From contig JAEWJH010000024.1 of NCBI GenBank assembly GCA_023386635.1, positions 1 through 64,000 on the forward strand: a stretch of 64,000 nt of DNA, read 5' to 3'. Shown here piece after piece: positions 1 to 7,706 of this stretch (the stretch's first letter is position 1; each line of letters begins with the position of its first letter). Below the pieces are notes generated by a model, which did not search any database, had not been told where the DNA came from, and saw only the letters and a program-made list of their open reading frames with translations. Position numbers and translations under genes: made by a program. The DNA comes from Pseudomonadota bacterium (lineage in GTDB: Bacteria; Pseudomonadota; Alphaproteobacteria; Rhizobiales; Xanthobacteraceae).

Positions 1-15
1 AGCTTGTGGTCAAGA

Positions 16-33
16 TATTTTAAGCTTAAAATA
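16..33. promoter_or_regulatory. 18-bp perfect palindrome upstream of the first gene
   Basis: The bases TATTTTAAGCTTAAAATA form a perfect 18-bp inverted repeat about 85 bp before the start of the flavoprotein gene. AT-rich perfect palindromes of this size are typical of operators for dimeric regulators such as the MarR family, and a MarR gene lies 2.9 kb downstream. Binding is an inference. The window begins 15 bases earlier, so the upstream context is not visible. Confidence 0.35.
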
Positions 34-117
34 ATTGCCTGACGCGACCAAGCCTGTTTCAATTCCCCGGAACGCCTTTCCGGCCGCGATCCCGGGGGCA
101 AAGCGCGAGCGGACCTG

Positions 118-2457
118 ATGAAAATCCATGTCATGGGCGGCGGACCGGCCGGCCTCTATGCTTCCATCCTGTTGAAAAAGGCGTGGCCGCAGCACCAGAT
201 CACGGTGTTCGAGCGCAACCGTCCCGACGACACGTTCGGTTTCGGCGTGGTGTTCTCCGACCAGACGCTGGACACGTTCCAGAAATACGACGCGGACAGC
301 TATCGCGCGATCACCGACAATTTCGCCTATTGGGACGATATCGAGATCCACTTCAAGGGTTCGACCTTCCGCATCGGCGGCAACGGCTTCTGCGGCTGCG
401 CGCGCGTCACGCTGCTGCAGTTGCTCACCGCCCGCGCGCAGGCGCTCGGCGTCGAAACCAAGTTCCAGACAGAGATCGCCGATCTCGAGGCGTTACGCCG
501 CGACGCCGATCTGGTGATCGCTGCCGACGGCATCAATTCGCGCGTGCGCGAGACCTATGCCGACATCTTCAAGCCGTCGATCGATCTGCGGCCCAACAAG
601 TTCTGCTGGATGGGGTCGACCAAGCCGCTCGACAGCTTCACGTTCCTGTTCAAGGAAACCGAGCACGGCATCTTCATCGTCCATGCCTACCAGTATGAGC
701 CCGGCCGCTCGACCTGGATCTTCGAGACCGATCCCGACACCTTCGCCAAGGCCGGCCTCGAAGGCGCCGACGAGCAGACGACAGCCGACTACATGGAAAA
801 GCTGTTCGCCGAGGAGCTTGATGGCCACAAGCTGATCATCAACCGCTCCATGTGGCGCAACTTCCCGGCGATCCGCTGCGAGAGGTGGACTTACGGCAAC
901 ACCGTGATCGTCGGCGACGCCAAGGCAACGGCGCATTTCTCCATCGGCTCGGGCACCAAGCTCGCCATGGAAGACGCGATCGGGCTTTACGAAGCGTTCC
1001 GCGCCACCGGCGGCAACGACGTCGCCAAGGCGCTGGCGCATTACGAAAGCCATCGCCGCGAGGAAGTTGAGAAGACCCAGCATTCCGCCGATGTCTCGCT
1101 GGTCTGGTTCGAACACGTCAAACGGTTCTGGGACATGGAGCCGACGCGCTTCGCGTTCGGCCTGATGACCCGCTCCAAGGCGATCACCTACGACAACCTC
1201 GCGCTGCGCGCTCCGGAATTCGTCGCCGATGTGGATCGCCTCGTCTCCGAGGAAGCGCGCGACAAGGGCTACACTGCCGGCAATGCGGTCCCGGCCGCGC
1301 CGATGTTCCAGCCGTTCAAGCTGCGCAACATGCAGCTCGCCAACCGCGTCGTCGTCTCGCCCATGTGCCAGTATTCGGCCAGGGACGGCGTTCCGAATGA
1401 CTGGCATCTGGTGCATTACGGCGCGCGCGCGACCGGCGGCGCCGGTCTCGTGTTCACGGAAATGACCGACGTGTCGGAAGAGGGTCGCATCACGCCCGGC
1501 TGCGCCGGCATGTACAACGACGAACACGAAGCCGCGTGGAAGCGCATCGTCGACTATGTGCACGCCCATTCCGGCTCGAAATTCTGCCTGCAGCTCGGCC
1601 ATGCCGGGCGCAAGGCCGCGACCAAGCTGATGTGGGAAGGCATCGACGAGCCGCTGGAGCACGGCGCCTGGCCGATCATCTCGGCGTCGCCGATCCCGTA
1701 TTATCCCAACAGCCAGGTGCCGCGCGAAGCGACGCGCGCCGACATGGACAAGGTGCGCGACGATTTCGTCGCCGCGACGAAGCGCGCCGAGCGCGCCGGC
1801 TTCGACATGGTCGAGATGCACGCCGCGCACGGTTATCTGTTGGCGAGCTTCATCTCGCCGCTGACCAACCAGCGCAAGGATGAATATGGCGGCTCGCTGG
1901 AAAACCGCATGCGCTTCCCGCTGGAAGTGTTCAAGGCGATGCGCGCGGTCTGGCCCAAGGAAAAGCCGATGTCAGTGCGCATCTCCGCGACCGACTGGCA
2001 GAGCGGCGGCGTCACCGGCGAGGAATCGGTCGAGATCGCGGCGATGTTCAAGGCGGCGGGCTGCGATCTGATCGACGTGTCGACGGGCCAGACCACGGCG
2101 GATTCCGCGCCGGTGTTCGGCCGCATGTTCCAGACGCCGTTCTCCGACCAGATCCGCAACGAAGGCGATATCGCCACCATGTGCGTCGGCGCGATCACCA
2201 CGGCGGATCAGGTGAACACCATCGTCGCCGCCGGCCGTGCCGATCTCGTCGCGCTGGCGCGGCCGCATCTGGTCGATCCGGCCTTCACCATGCAGGCGGC
2301 GGGTTGGTACGGCGCCGCGGATATCTTCTGTCCGCCGCAATATCTCGCCGGCAAGGAGCAGATCCTGCGCAACAGCCGTCGCGACCGCGAGGAACTCACC
2401 GAGCTCAAACGCAAGGCGCGGCCGAAGGCGCACGCCGATACGTGGAAGCAGGCGTAG
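118..2457 (+). CDS. Bifunctional FAD monooxygenase / old-yellow-enzyme oxidoreductase (salicylyl-CoA 5-hydroxylase or 2-aminobenzoyl-CoA monooxygenase/reductase type)
   Basis: This 779-aa protein joins two enzymes. Residues 1 to about 380 form a class A flavin monooxygenase: the dinucleotide-binding motif GGGPAG is at residues 7-12, a DG motif (AADGINS) is near residue 138 and a GD motif (VGDAKATAHFS) is near 265. From residue 396 (MFQPFKLRN) to about 750 it is an FMN-dependent old-yellow-enzyme barrel with the active-site stretch HAAHGYLL at about 568. This fusion is known for 2-aminobenzoyl-CoA monooxygenase/reductase and for proteins named salicylyl-CoA 5-hydroxylase, which hydroxylate and partly reduce aromatic CoA thioesters in the cytoplasm. 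No CoA ligase is adjacent in the window, so the exact substrate is open. The ATG at 118 gives the complete FAD motif. Confidence 0.88.
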   Translation: MKIHVMGGGPAGLYASILLKKAWPQHQITVFERNRPDDTFGFGVVFSDQTLDTFQKYDADSYRAITDNFAYWDDIEIHFKGSTFRIGGNGFCGCARVTLLQLLTARAQALGVETKFQTEIADLEALRRDADLVIAADGINSRVRETYADIFKPSIDLRPNKFCWMGSTKPLDSFTFLFKETEHGIFIVHAYQYEPGRSTWIFETDPDTFAKAGLEGADEQTTADYMEKLFAEELDGHKLIINRSMWRNFPAIRCERWTYGNTVIVGDAKATAHFSIGSGTKLAMEDAIGLYEAFRATGGNDVAKALAHYESHRREEVEKTQHSADVSLVWFEHVKRFWDMEPTRFAFGLMTRSKAITYDNLALRAPEFVADVDRLVSEEARDKGYTAGNAVPAAPMFQPFKLRNMQLANRVVVSPMCQYSARDGVPNDWHLVHYGARATGGAGLVFTEMTDVSEEGRITPGCAGMYNDEHEAAWKRIVDYVHAHSGSKFCLQLGHAGRKAATKLMWEGIDEPLEHGAWPIISASPIPYYPNSQVPREATRADMDKVRDDFVAATKRAERAGFDMVEMHAAHGYLLASFISPLTNQRKDEYGGSLENRMRFPLEVFKAMRAVWPKEKPMSVRISATDWQSGGVTGEESVEIAAMFKAAGCDLIDVSTGQTTADSAPVFGRMFQTPFSDQIRNEGDIATMCVGAITTADQVNTIVAAGRADLVALARPHLVDPAFTMQAAGWYGAADIFCPPQYLAGKEQILRNSRRDREELTELKRKARPKAHADTWKQA

Positions 2458-2926
2458 GCGGGAGAGGTCGCTTTCCTTTCCCTCACCCCGTGTACGAGAT
2501 GAGGGTGGCGAGCGAATGCGACCCGGTGAGGGGCAAGGCTCCAAGGCAGTCTATCCGCCGTCATGGCCGGCTTGTCCCGGCCATCCACCTCTTACTTTGC
2601 CGCATGAAAACAAAACGTGGATGCCCGCAATGAATGCGGGCATGACGTGGATAGGGAATCGCGTCTCTCACTCCGCCTCATCCTGAGAGCCTGCCCTCGG
2701 GCTTGACCCGACGGAGCGCGCCGAAGCTCGCAGAGCGCAGGCGGGCGTCTCGAAGGACCGAGGCGGTCACAGTCGCGCGCTCGCCTCATCTTCTTTGTCG
2801 CGATCCTATGGATCGCTTATGGTTCGAGACGCGATGCTGACGCATCGCGCCTCACATGAGGATTTGAGAGAGACGCAACCCATCAGCCGTCATGGTCGCG
2901 CTGAGCGCGTCGCGCGGGCCAAAAAC
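2458..2926. repeat. Intergenic spacer with hairpin-forming palindromic repeats
   Basis: No supportable gene is seen in these 469 bases. It holds two related palindromes in opposite orientation: 2559-2588 (CGTCATGG ... CCATCCAC, inner stem GGCCGG/CCGGCC) and 2617-2647 (GTGGATGC ... GCATGACG, inner stem GCCCGC/GCGGGC). Further right (about 2685-2860) are degenerate stretches with CTCGAAGGAC and CGAGACGCG words. The word pairs CGTCATG/CATCCAC and the 'cctgag ... tctcgaagga' pattern are what I know from dispersed intergenic repeats in Bradyrhizobium and Rhodopseudomonas genomes. The pair may also fold as one larger cruciform. Confidence 0.6.
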
Positions 2927-3493
2927 TCAACTCGGCGTAAAGATGGTCCGGCCGAGATGATTGTTGCCCTCGATCAGCCGCAGCAGCGTGCTGATGAGCA
3001 CTTTGCGTTCGGCGGGTGGCAACGGCTGCAGCAGGCGTTCCTGCGCGCGCTGCATCGCCTTGTACATCTCGTTGGTGACTTGCTGTCCGGCCGGTGTGAG
3101 GCGGGCCAGCACCATGCGCTTGTCGAGCTTGGAGCGATGCCGCTCCACCAGGCCGCGCCGCGCAAGGCGCGCCAGCACGTCGGCGACATTGGTGCGATCG
3201 ATGCCGAGTTCACGGCACAGCGAATTCTGATCGAGATCCGGATTCAGCGACAACGTCGTCAGCAACCCGTACTGCACCGGTGTGATATCGAACGCCGCGC
3301 ATTCCTCAAAAAACAGCGCATAATGAATCTGATGCAGACGGCGGATCAGGAAGCCGGGGCGGGCCCAGAGCGGCATGTCGGGCGACTGCGTGCCGCCGCC
3401 GAACTTGATGCGCTGCGGAAACGTCGCGGGCGACTTCGACGAGCTGCGTGACGAGGATTTGGGCTTGCTCTTGAGCGTGGGGCGCGGGGGCAT
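2927..3493 (-). CDS. MarR-family transcriptional regulator
   Basis: This 188-aa protein has a basic, serine-rich N-terminus (residues 1-35) and then a winged-helix MarR domain: the helix-turn-helix region reads SLCRELGIDRTNVADVLARL (about residues 92-111) followed by the wing segment KRMVLARLTPAGQQV. It is transcribed away from the ABC importer that starts at 3712, with a 218-bp shared regulatory region that contains a motif also found before the gene at 6558. MarR proteins commonly repress aromatic degradation genes and are released by the substrate or its CoA ester, so control of the neighbouring importer and flavoprotein is likely but not shown. Confidence 0.88.
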   Translation of the reverse strand: MPPRPTLKSKPKSSSRSSSKSPATFPQRIKFGGGTQSPDMPLWARPGFLIRRLHQIHYALFFEECAAFDITPVQYGLLTTLSLNPDLDQNSLCRELGIDRTNVADVLARLARRGLVERHRSKLDKRMVLARLTPAGQQVTNEMYKAMQRAQERLLQPLPPAERKVLISTLLRLIEGNNHLGRTIFTPS

Positions 3494-3624
3494 TGTCTGG
3501 TCTTGGTTGTTACGGTCCGCGGATTCGCGCCGTTCTGCCGCAAGTTACAGGATGACGATGGCAAAGCCAGTCCCGCGCGTGCCGTTCTGCCCTGCATTCA
3601 TGACAGGCAGCAGGCGCGGAAAAA

Positions 3625-3645
3625 TTAGTCAGTATACGGTCATAT
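3625..3645. promoter_or_regulatory. Candidate operator/promoter motif, copy A
   Basis: The bases TTAGTCAGTATA then CGG then TCATAT lie between the divergent MarR gene and the importer binding-protein gene (start 3712). The same arrangement, TTAATCAGTATA-ACC-TCATAT, occurs at 6374-6394 before the TRAP binding-protein gene. Seventeen of the 18 positions outside the 3-base spacer agree. A shared regulator site or a shared promoter element are both possible. Confidence 0.4.
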
Positions 3646-3711
3646 CTTGCGCCAGTTTGGAATCCTGCTAGTCTTTTTGATGCCGGTCAAAAAAACCCTA
3701 ACGAGGATGTC

Positions 3712-4740
3712 ATGCATCATCTCCGTCGCTGGACAATGGGTGTCGGTTTCGCAGTCCTGTCCGTCCTGAGCGCGTCGCAGATCGCGGCAGCGGCGGATAC
3801 GATCAGGGTGCGGCTCGACTGGACCCCTTGGGGCAATCAGGTTCCGTTCTTCCTTGCGCAGCAAAAGGGTCTGTTCAAGAAATACGATCTCGATGTGAGC
3901 ATCGATGACGGCAACGGGTCAGTCGCCACTGTGCAGATCGTCGGCAACGGCGAATACGATGTCGGTCACGCCTCGCTGGCGCCGATGGCCATCGCCCGCT
4001 CGAAAGGGCTTCCGGTGAAAGCGATCGCCGGCTTCATTCAGAAAAACGATATCGGCCTTCTGGTGCCGGCGGACAGCGGCATCAAGTCGCCGGCCGATCT
4101 CAAGGGCAAGAAGATCGCCTTCACCGCCGGTTCGCTGGAAGCGCCGTTCATCAACCGCTTTCTCGAAGCGGGTAAGCTCAAGCGCAGCGATGTCGAACTG
4201 CTCAATGTCGATGCGGCCGGCAAGGCCGGCATGTACATGACCGGCGGCACCGACGCGGCGTTCTCCTCGGCGCCGTTCTTCCTCGCCGTGGTCGCCAGCA
4301 AGCGCCCGTCGCACGCGGTGCGGTTCGCCGACTATGGTCTGAACTTCCCGAGCTTCGGCCTGTTCGCGACGGAAAAGACCATTGCCGCGAAGAAGGATGC
4401 GCTGCGGCGCTTCGTCAGCGTGGTGGCCGGCACCTGGGCTTATATTTTCCTGGAAGGGCATGAGGATGAGGGCGTGCAAGCGATCATCGCCGCGCGTCCG
4501 CAGTCCAAGCTCGATCCGAAGGTGCTGCGTCAACAGGTCGATACGCTGAAGGATTATGCGCAAACCGATGCCGTGAAGTCGCTGCCGTTCGGTTCGCAGG
4601 CGCAGTCGGACTGGGAGCAGGCGATCAAGACGCTGTCGGAGGGTGGCCTGCTGGGAGAGAAGATCGAGGCGAAAGACACTTTCACCAATGACTTCATCGA
4701 TCCCAAGATCATCGCTGACGTTCGCGCCGGCTCGAAATAG
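3712..4740 (+). CDS. NitT/TauT-type ABC transporter, periplasmic substrate-binding protein
   Basis: This 342-aa protein starts with a signal peptide (positively charged MHHLRRW, hydrophobic stretch, likely cut after about residue 28, AAA-ADT). The mature part matches the SsuA/ThiY/NMT1-like fold: VRLDWTPWGNQVPFFLAQQK near the N-terminus, and GNGEYDVGHAS, typical of nitrate/taurine/aromatic-acid binding proteins. It is the first gene of a three-gene importer with the ATPase starting 9 bases after its stop. The ligand cannot be told from sequence; the neighbouring catabolic genes suggest an aromatic acid or N-heterocycle. Confidence 0.9.
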   Translation: MHHLRRWTMGVGFAVLSVLSASQIAAAADTIRVRLDWTPWGNQVPFFLAQQKGLFKKYDLDVSIDDGNGSVATVQIVGNGEYDVGHASLAPMAIARSKGLPVKAIAGFIQKNDIGLLVPADSGIKSPADLKGKKIAFTAGSLEAPFINRFLEAGKLKRSDVELLNVDAAGKAGMYMTGGTDAAFSSAPFFLAVVASKRPSHAVRFADYGLNFPSFGLFATEKTIAAKKDALRRFVSVVAGTWAYIFLEGHEDEGVQAIIAARPQSKLDPKVLRQQVDTLKDYAQTDAVKSLPFGSQAQSDWEQAIKTLSEGGLLGEKIEAKDTFTNDFIDPKIIADVRAGSK

Positions 4741-4749
4741 CGCCTGCTG

Positions 4750-5511
4750 ATGATCGTCGCGCGGGACGTTGCCAAGCGGTTCGGGGGCGAAACCGGCGTC
4801 ACGGCGATCGAGGGCATTTCGCTCTCGATCGCCGAAGGCGAGTTCGTCAGCCTGCTGGGGCCGAGCGGCTGCGGTAAGAGCACGTTCCTGCGCTGTCTCG
4901 CCGGTCTCGAAACCATCACCGGCGGATCGCTGACGATCGAAGGCACGCCGGTCGACGGGCCGCCGGAGCGGCTCGGCATGGCGTTCCAGCGCGACGCGCT
5001 GCTCGACTGGTACAACGTGCTCGACAATGTGCTGCTGCCGGCCGACTTCCGCGGCGCACGCCGTGCGGCTTATGAACCGCGCGCGCACGAACTCCTGAAG
5101 ATGGCGGGTTTGACGAGCTTCGCCAAAGCCTATCCGCGCGCGCTGTCGGGCGGCATGCGCCAGCGCGTGGCGATGTGCCGCTCGCTGCTGCTCGATCCGC
5201 GGCTGCTGCTGATGGACGAGCCGTTCGGCGCGCTCGATGCGCTGACGCGCGATCAGCTCAATATCGATCTGCATCGGTTGTGGGAGCGTCAGCGGATGAC
5301 GGTGCTGTTCGTCACCCACAGCATCAGCGAGGCGGTGTTCCTGTCGAGCCGGATCGTCGTGTTCAGCCCGCGCCCTGGCAAGGTGATCGAGGATATCAAG
5401 GTCGAGCTGCCGGGCGAGCGCAAACTGTCGGTGCGCGACAGCGCCGAGTTCGGCCAGTACACGCGCCATATCCGCGGGCTGTTCGAATCCATGGGGCTGC
5501 TGCATGACTGA
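4750..5511 (+). CDS. NitT/TauT-type ABC transporter, ATP-binding protein
   Basis: This 253-aa nucleotide-binding subunit has Walker A GPSGCGKST at residues 37-45, the signature LSGGMRQR, Walker B LLLMDEPF and the D-loop GALDA, followed by a switch histidine (FVTHS). It would energise import through the permease encoded next; its last 8 bases overlap the permease start, indicating translational coupling. It acts at the cytoplasmic face of the inner membrane. Length and motifs are complete. Confidence 0.93.
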   Translation: MIVARDVAKRFGGETGVTAIEGISLSIAEGEFVSLLGPSGCGKSTFLRCLAGLETITGGSLTIEGTPVDGPPERLGMAFQRDALLDWYNVLDNVLLPADFRGARRAAYEPRAHELLKMAGLTSFAKAYPRALSGGMRQRVAMCRSLLLDPRLLLMDEPFGALDALTRDQLNIDLHRLWERQRMTVLFVTHSISEAVFLSSRIVVFSPRPGKVIEDIKVELPGERKLSVRDSAEFGQYTRHIRGLFESMGLLHD

Positions 5512-6301
5512 CGCCCGCACCGCGGCCCGGATGACCCGGCTCCGCAGCCGCGCGATGCCGTTCATCGGCGCGGCGATCTTCATCGTGCTGTGGGAAGCGT
5601 TCTGCCAGCTTTATCATGTGCGGCCGGTGCTGCTGCCGCCGCCTTCGCTGATTGTACAGGAACTGTCGCTGGCGCCGCTGTGGTTCGCCGAGCAGGCGAT
5701 GTACACGCTCGGCATCACGCTGGCGGGGTTCGCGGTCGCCGCTATCCTCGGCGTCGTGTTCGCGGTGCTGATCACCGAATGGCAGGTGCTCGACCGCTTG
5801 CTTTTTCCGCTGTTCGTCGGGTTGAACAGCGTGCCGAAGGTGGCGCTGGCGCCGCTCTGCATCATCTGGTTCGGCACCGGCGCCGAGCCGAAGATCGCGA
5901 TCGCCTTCCTGATCGCCGTGTTCGCGGTGGTGATCGATACGATCCTCGGGCTTCGCTCGGTGCCGCCGGATACCATCGATCTCGCCCGCACGCTGCGCGG
6001 CTCGCGCTGGAAGGTGCTGACCCGGATCAAGCTTTATTGTGCGCTGCCGCATCTGTTCGCCGGCCTTAAGGTGGCGATGTCGCTCGCCCTTGTCGGCGCC
6101 ATCGTCGGCGAATTCGTCTCGTCGCAGCGCGGCCTTGGCTATGTGATCTTGAGCGCGCAGGGCATGTTCGATACGCCGCGCGTGTTCGCGGCGATCACTA
6201 TCCTCGCGATCATGGGCGTGCTGCTGATCGAGGCGGTGAGCATCGCCGAGCGGCTTGCATTGCCGTGGCACCACAGTGCGGAGCGGCCGGCGGGCCACTG
6301 A
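5504..6301 (+). CDS. NitT/TauT-type ABC transporter, permease
   Basis: This 265-aa inner-membrane protein has about six hydrophobic segments and the EAA-loop region typical of BPD-type permeases (LARTLRGSRWKVLTRIKL, about residues 160-178). ATG at 5504 overlaps the ATPase stop (ATGACTGA). Together with the two preceding genes it makes a complete importer of the nitrate/sulfonate/taurine superfamily; in catabolic clusters these often carry aromatic acids. After its stop there are 256 bases before the next start. Confidence 0.92.
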   Translation: MTDARTAARMTRLRSRAMPFIGAAIFIVLWEAFCQLYHVRPVLLPPPSLIVQELSLAPLWFAEQAMYTLGITLAGFAVAAILGVVFAVLITEWQVLDRLLFPLFVGLNSVPKVALAPLCIIWFGTGAEPKIAIAFLIAVFAVVIDTILGLRSVPPDTIDLARTLRGSRWKVLTRIKLYCALPHLFAGLKVAMSLALVGAIVGEFVSSQRGLGYVILSAQGMFDTPRVFAAITILAIMGVLLIEAVSIAERLALPWHHSAERPAGH

Positions 6302-6373
6302 TCGCCGTGTTTGCCTCTGGCGCGCCCAGTGCTGCGTGCAAGCGCAGAACACGATTTGACAGGTTTCGGATTT

Positions 6374-6394
6374 TTAATCAGTATAACCTCATAT
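6374..6394. promoter_or_regulatory. Candidate operator/promoter motif, copy B
   Basis: TTAATCAGTATA-ACC-TCATAT repeats the motif seen at 3625-3645; the following bases (TTCGCG against CTTGCG) are also similar. It sits 163 bases before the start of the TRAP-type binding-protein gene. The likely meaning is co-regulation of the two transport genes. Confidence 0.4.
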
Positions 6395-6557
6395 TTCGCG
6401 GAGAGCGTTCGGAGACGAAGGCGCATCGCTATGGTCCGATACAAGCGGCCGCACCAATGCCGGGCCGGGCGTGGTGGACAAAAGCGATCCCGTCATGCCG
6501 TCACGTTGCCGCGATAGCCATGATCGGCGCAAAGGCATTCATCCAGGGAGGATCGAC

Positions 6558-7643
6558 ATGAAGAGGCGTGCATTTCTGAAATCGGCGGCGGCAGGCGCCG
6601 TCACCGCGGCGGTCGCCAGTCCGGCGATCGCGCAGACGGCGGGCCAGGTGAACTGGCGTATGACGACGAGCTGGCCGAAGAGCCTCGATACGATCTACGG
6701 CTCGGTCGAACTGATGTGCAAGCGCATCGGCGAACTCACCGATGGCAAGTTCAAGGTCACGCCGTTCGCGGGCGGCGAAATCGTTCCGGCCACGCAGGCC
6801 ATGGACGCGGTATCCAAGAACACCGTCGAATGCGGCCATACGCTGACGACATTCTATTTCGGCAAGAACCCGGTCTATGCTTTCGATTCCGGCGTCGCCT
6901 TCGGCGGCAATACGCGCCAGCAGGCGGCCTGGCTTTACTACGGCGGCGGCCTTGAACTGTTGCGCGAAATCTTCCGCAAGGAAGATGTGCTGAATTTTCC
7001 CTGCGGCAATGTCGGCGTGCAGATGGGCGGCTGGTTCCGCAAGGAGATCAAGACCGTCGACGACCTCAAGGGTCTGCGCATGCGCATCGGCGGTCTCGGC
7101 GGCACGGTGATGCAGAAGCTCGGCGTCGTGCCGACGCAGATCGCGCCGGGAGACATCTATCCGTCGCTGGAGCGCGGCACCATCGACGCGGCGGAATGGA
7201 TCGGCCCTGCCGACGACGAGAAGCTCGGCTTCGCCAAGGTAGCGAAGTATTACTACACGCCGGGCTGGTGGGAAGGCTCGGCGATGATCACCACGCTGGT
7301 CAACGCCAAGGCCTGGGAGGCGCTATCGCCGTCGTTCAAGGCCGCGTTCGAAACCGCGGCCAACGAACAGCACCTGCTGATGCAGGCGCGCTACGACGCG
7401 GCCAATCCGCCGGCGCTGCGGCGGCTGATCGCCGGCGGCACGGAGCTGCGCGCGTTCTCGCAGCCGGTGCTCGAGGCCTGCCACAAGGCGACGGTGGAGA
7501 CGTTCGACGAACTGTCCGCCAAGAACGCCGACTTCAAGAAGGTCTATGAGCACTGGAAAGCGTTCATGAACCTCTCGAACCAGTGGTTCCGCGTGGCCGA
7601 ATACCGGCTCGACGCCTTCCGCTACGGCGCCGGTAACTGGTAA
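6558..7643 (+). CDS. TRAP-type (DctP-like) periplasmic solute-binding protein, Tat-exported
   Basis: Choosing ATG 6558, which follows the ribosome-binding site AGGGAGG, gives a 361-aa protein beginning MKRRAFLKSAAAGAVTAAVA, a twin-arginine signal with cleavage near AIAQ. An upstream in-frame ATG at 6471 would bury the signal, so I rejected it. The mature part reads like DctP family proteins that bind organic acids (VNWRMTTSWPKSLDTIYG; FRKEIKTVDDLKGLRMRIGG with the conserved carboxylate-binding Arg region). No DctQ/DctM membrane genes are adjacent, so it must use a permease encoded elsewhere or act as a sensor or chaperone. A strong terminator follows. Confidence 0.88.
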   Translation: MKRRAFLKSAAAGAVTAAVASPAIAQTAGQVNWRMTTSWPKSLDTIYGSVELMCKRIGELTDGKFKVTPFAGGEIVPATQAMDAVSKNTVECGHTLTTFYFGKNPVYAFDSGVAFGGNTRQQAAWLYYGGGLELLREIFRKEDVLNFPCGNVGVQMGGWFRKEIKTVDDLKGLRMRIGGLGGTVMQKLGVVPTQIAPGDIYPSLERGTIDAAEWIGPADDEKLGFAKVAKYYYTPGWWEGSAMITTLVNAKAWEALSPSFKAAFETAANEQHLLMQARYDAANPPALRRLIAGGTELRAFSQPVLEACHKATVETFDELSAKNADFKKVYEHWKAFMNLSNQWFRVAEYRLDAFRYGAGNW

Positions 7644-7651
7644 CATTCGAG

Positions 7652-7690
7652 GCGCCGGCGCGCGTGGCGTGCCGGCGCCTTTTTCTTTTG
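7652..7690 (+). terminator. Rho-independent terminator after the TRAP binding-protein gene
   Basis: A 9-bp perfect stem (GGCGCCGGC at 7652-7660 with GCCGGCGCC at 7672-7680) is followed at once by TTTTTCTTTT. It separates the transport genes from the molybdenum hydroxylase operon that starts at 7707. Confidence 0.88.
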
Positions 7691-7706
7691 GTCGATCGAG
7701 TCCGGG

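Noticed and set aside
493..1830. Long minus-strand ORFs opposite real genes (for example opposite 118-2457, 7707-10073 and 40037-42469)
   Set aside because: They are rich in Arg, His and Gly with no motifs, as expected for antisense frames in GC-rich DNA.
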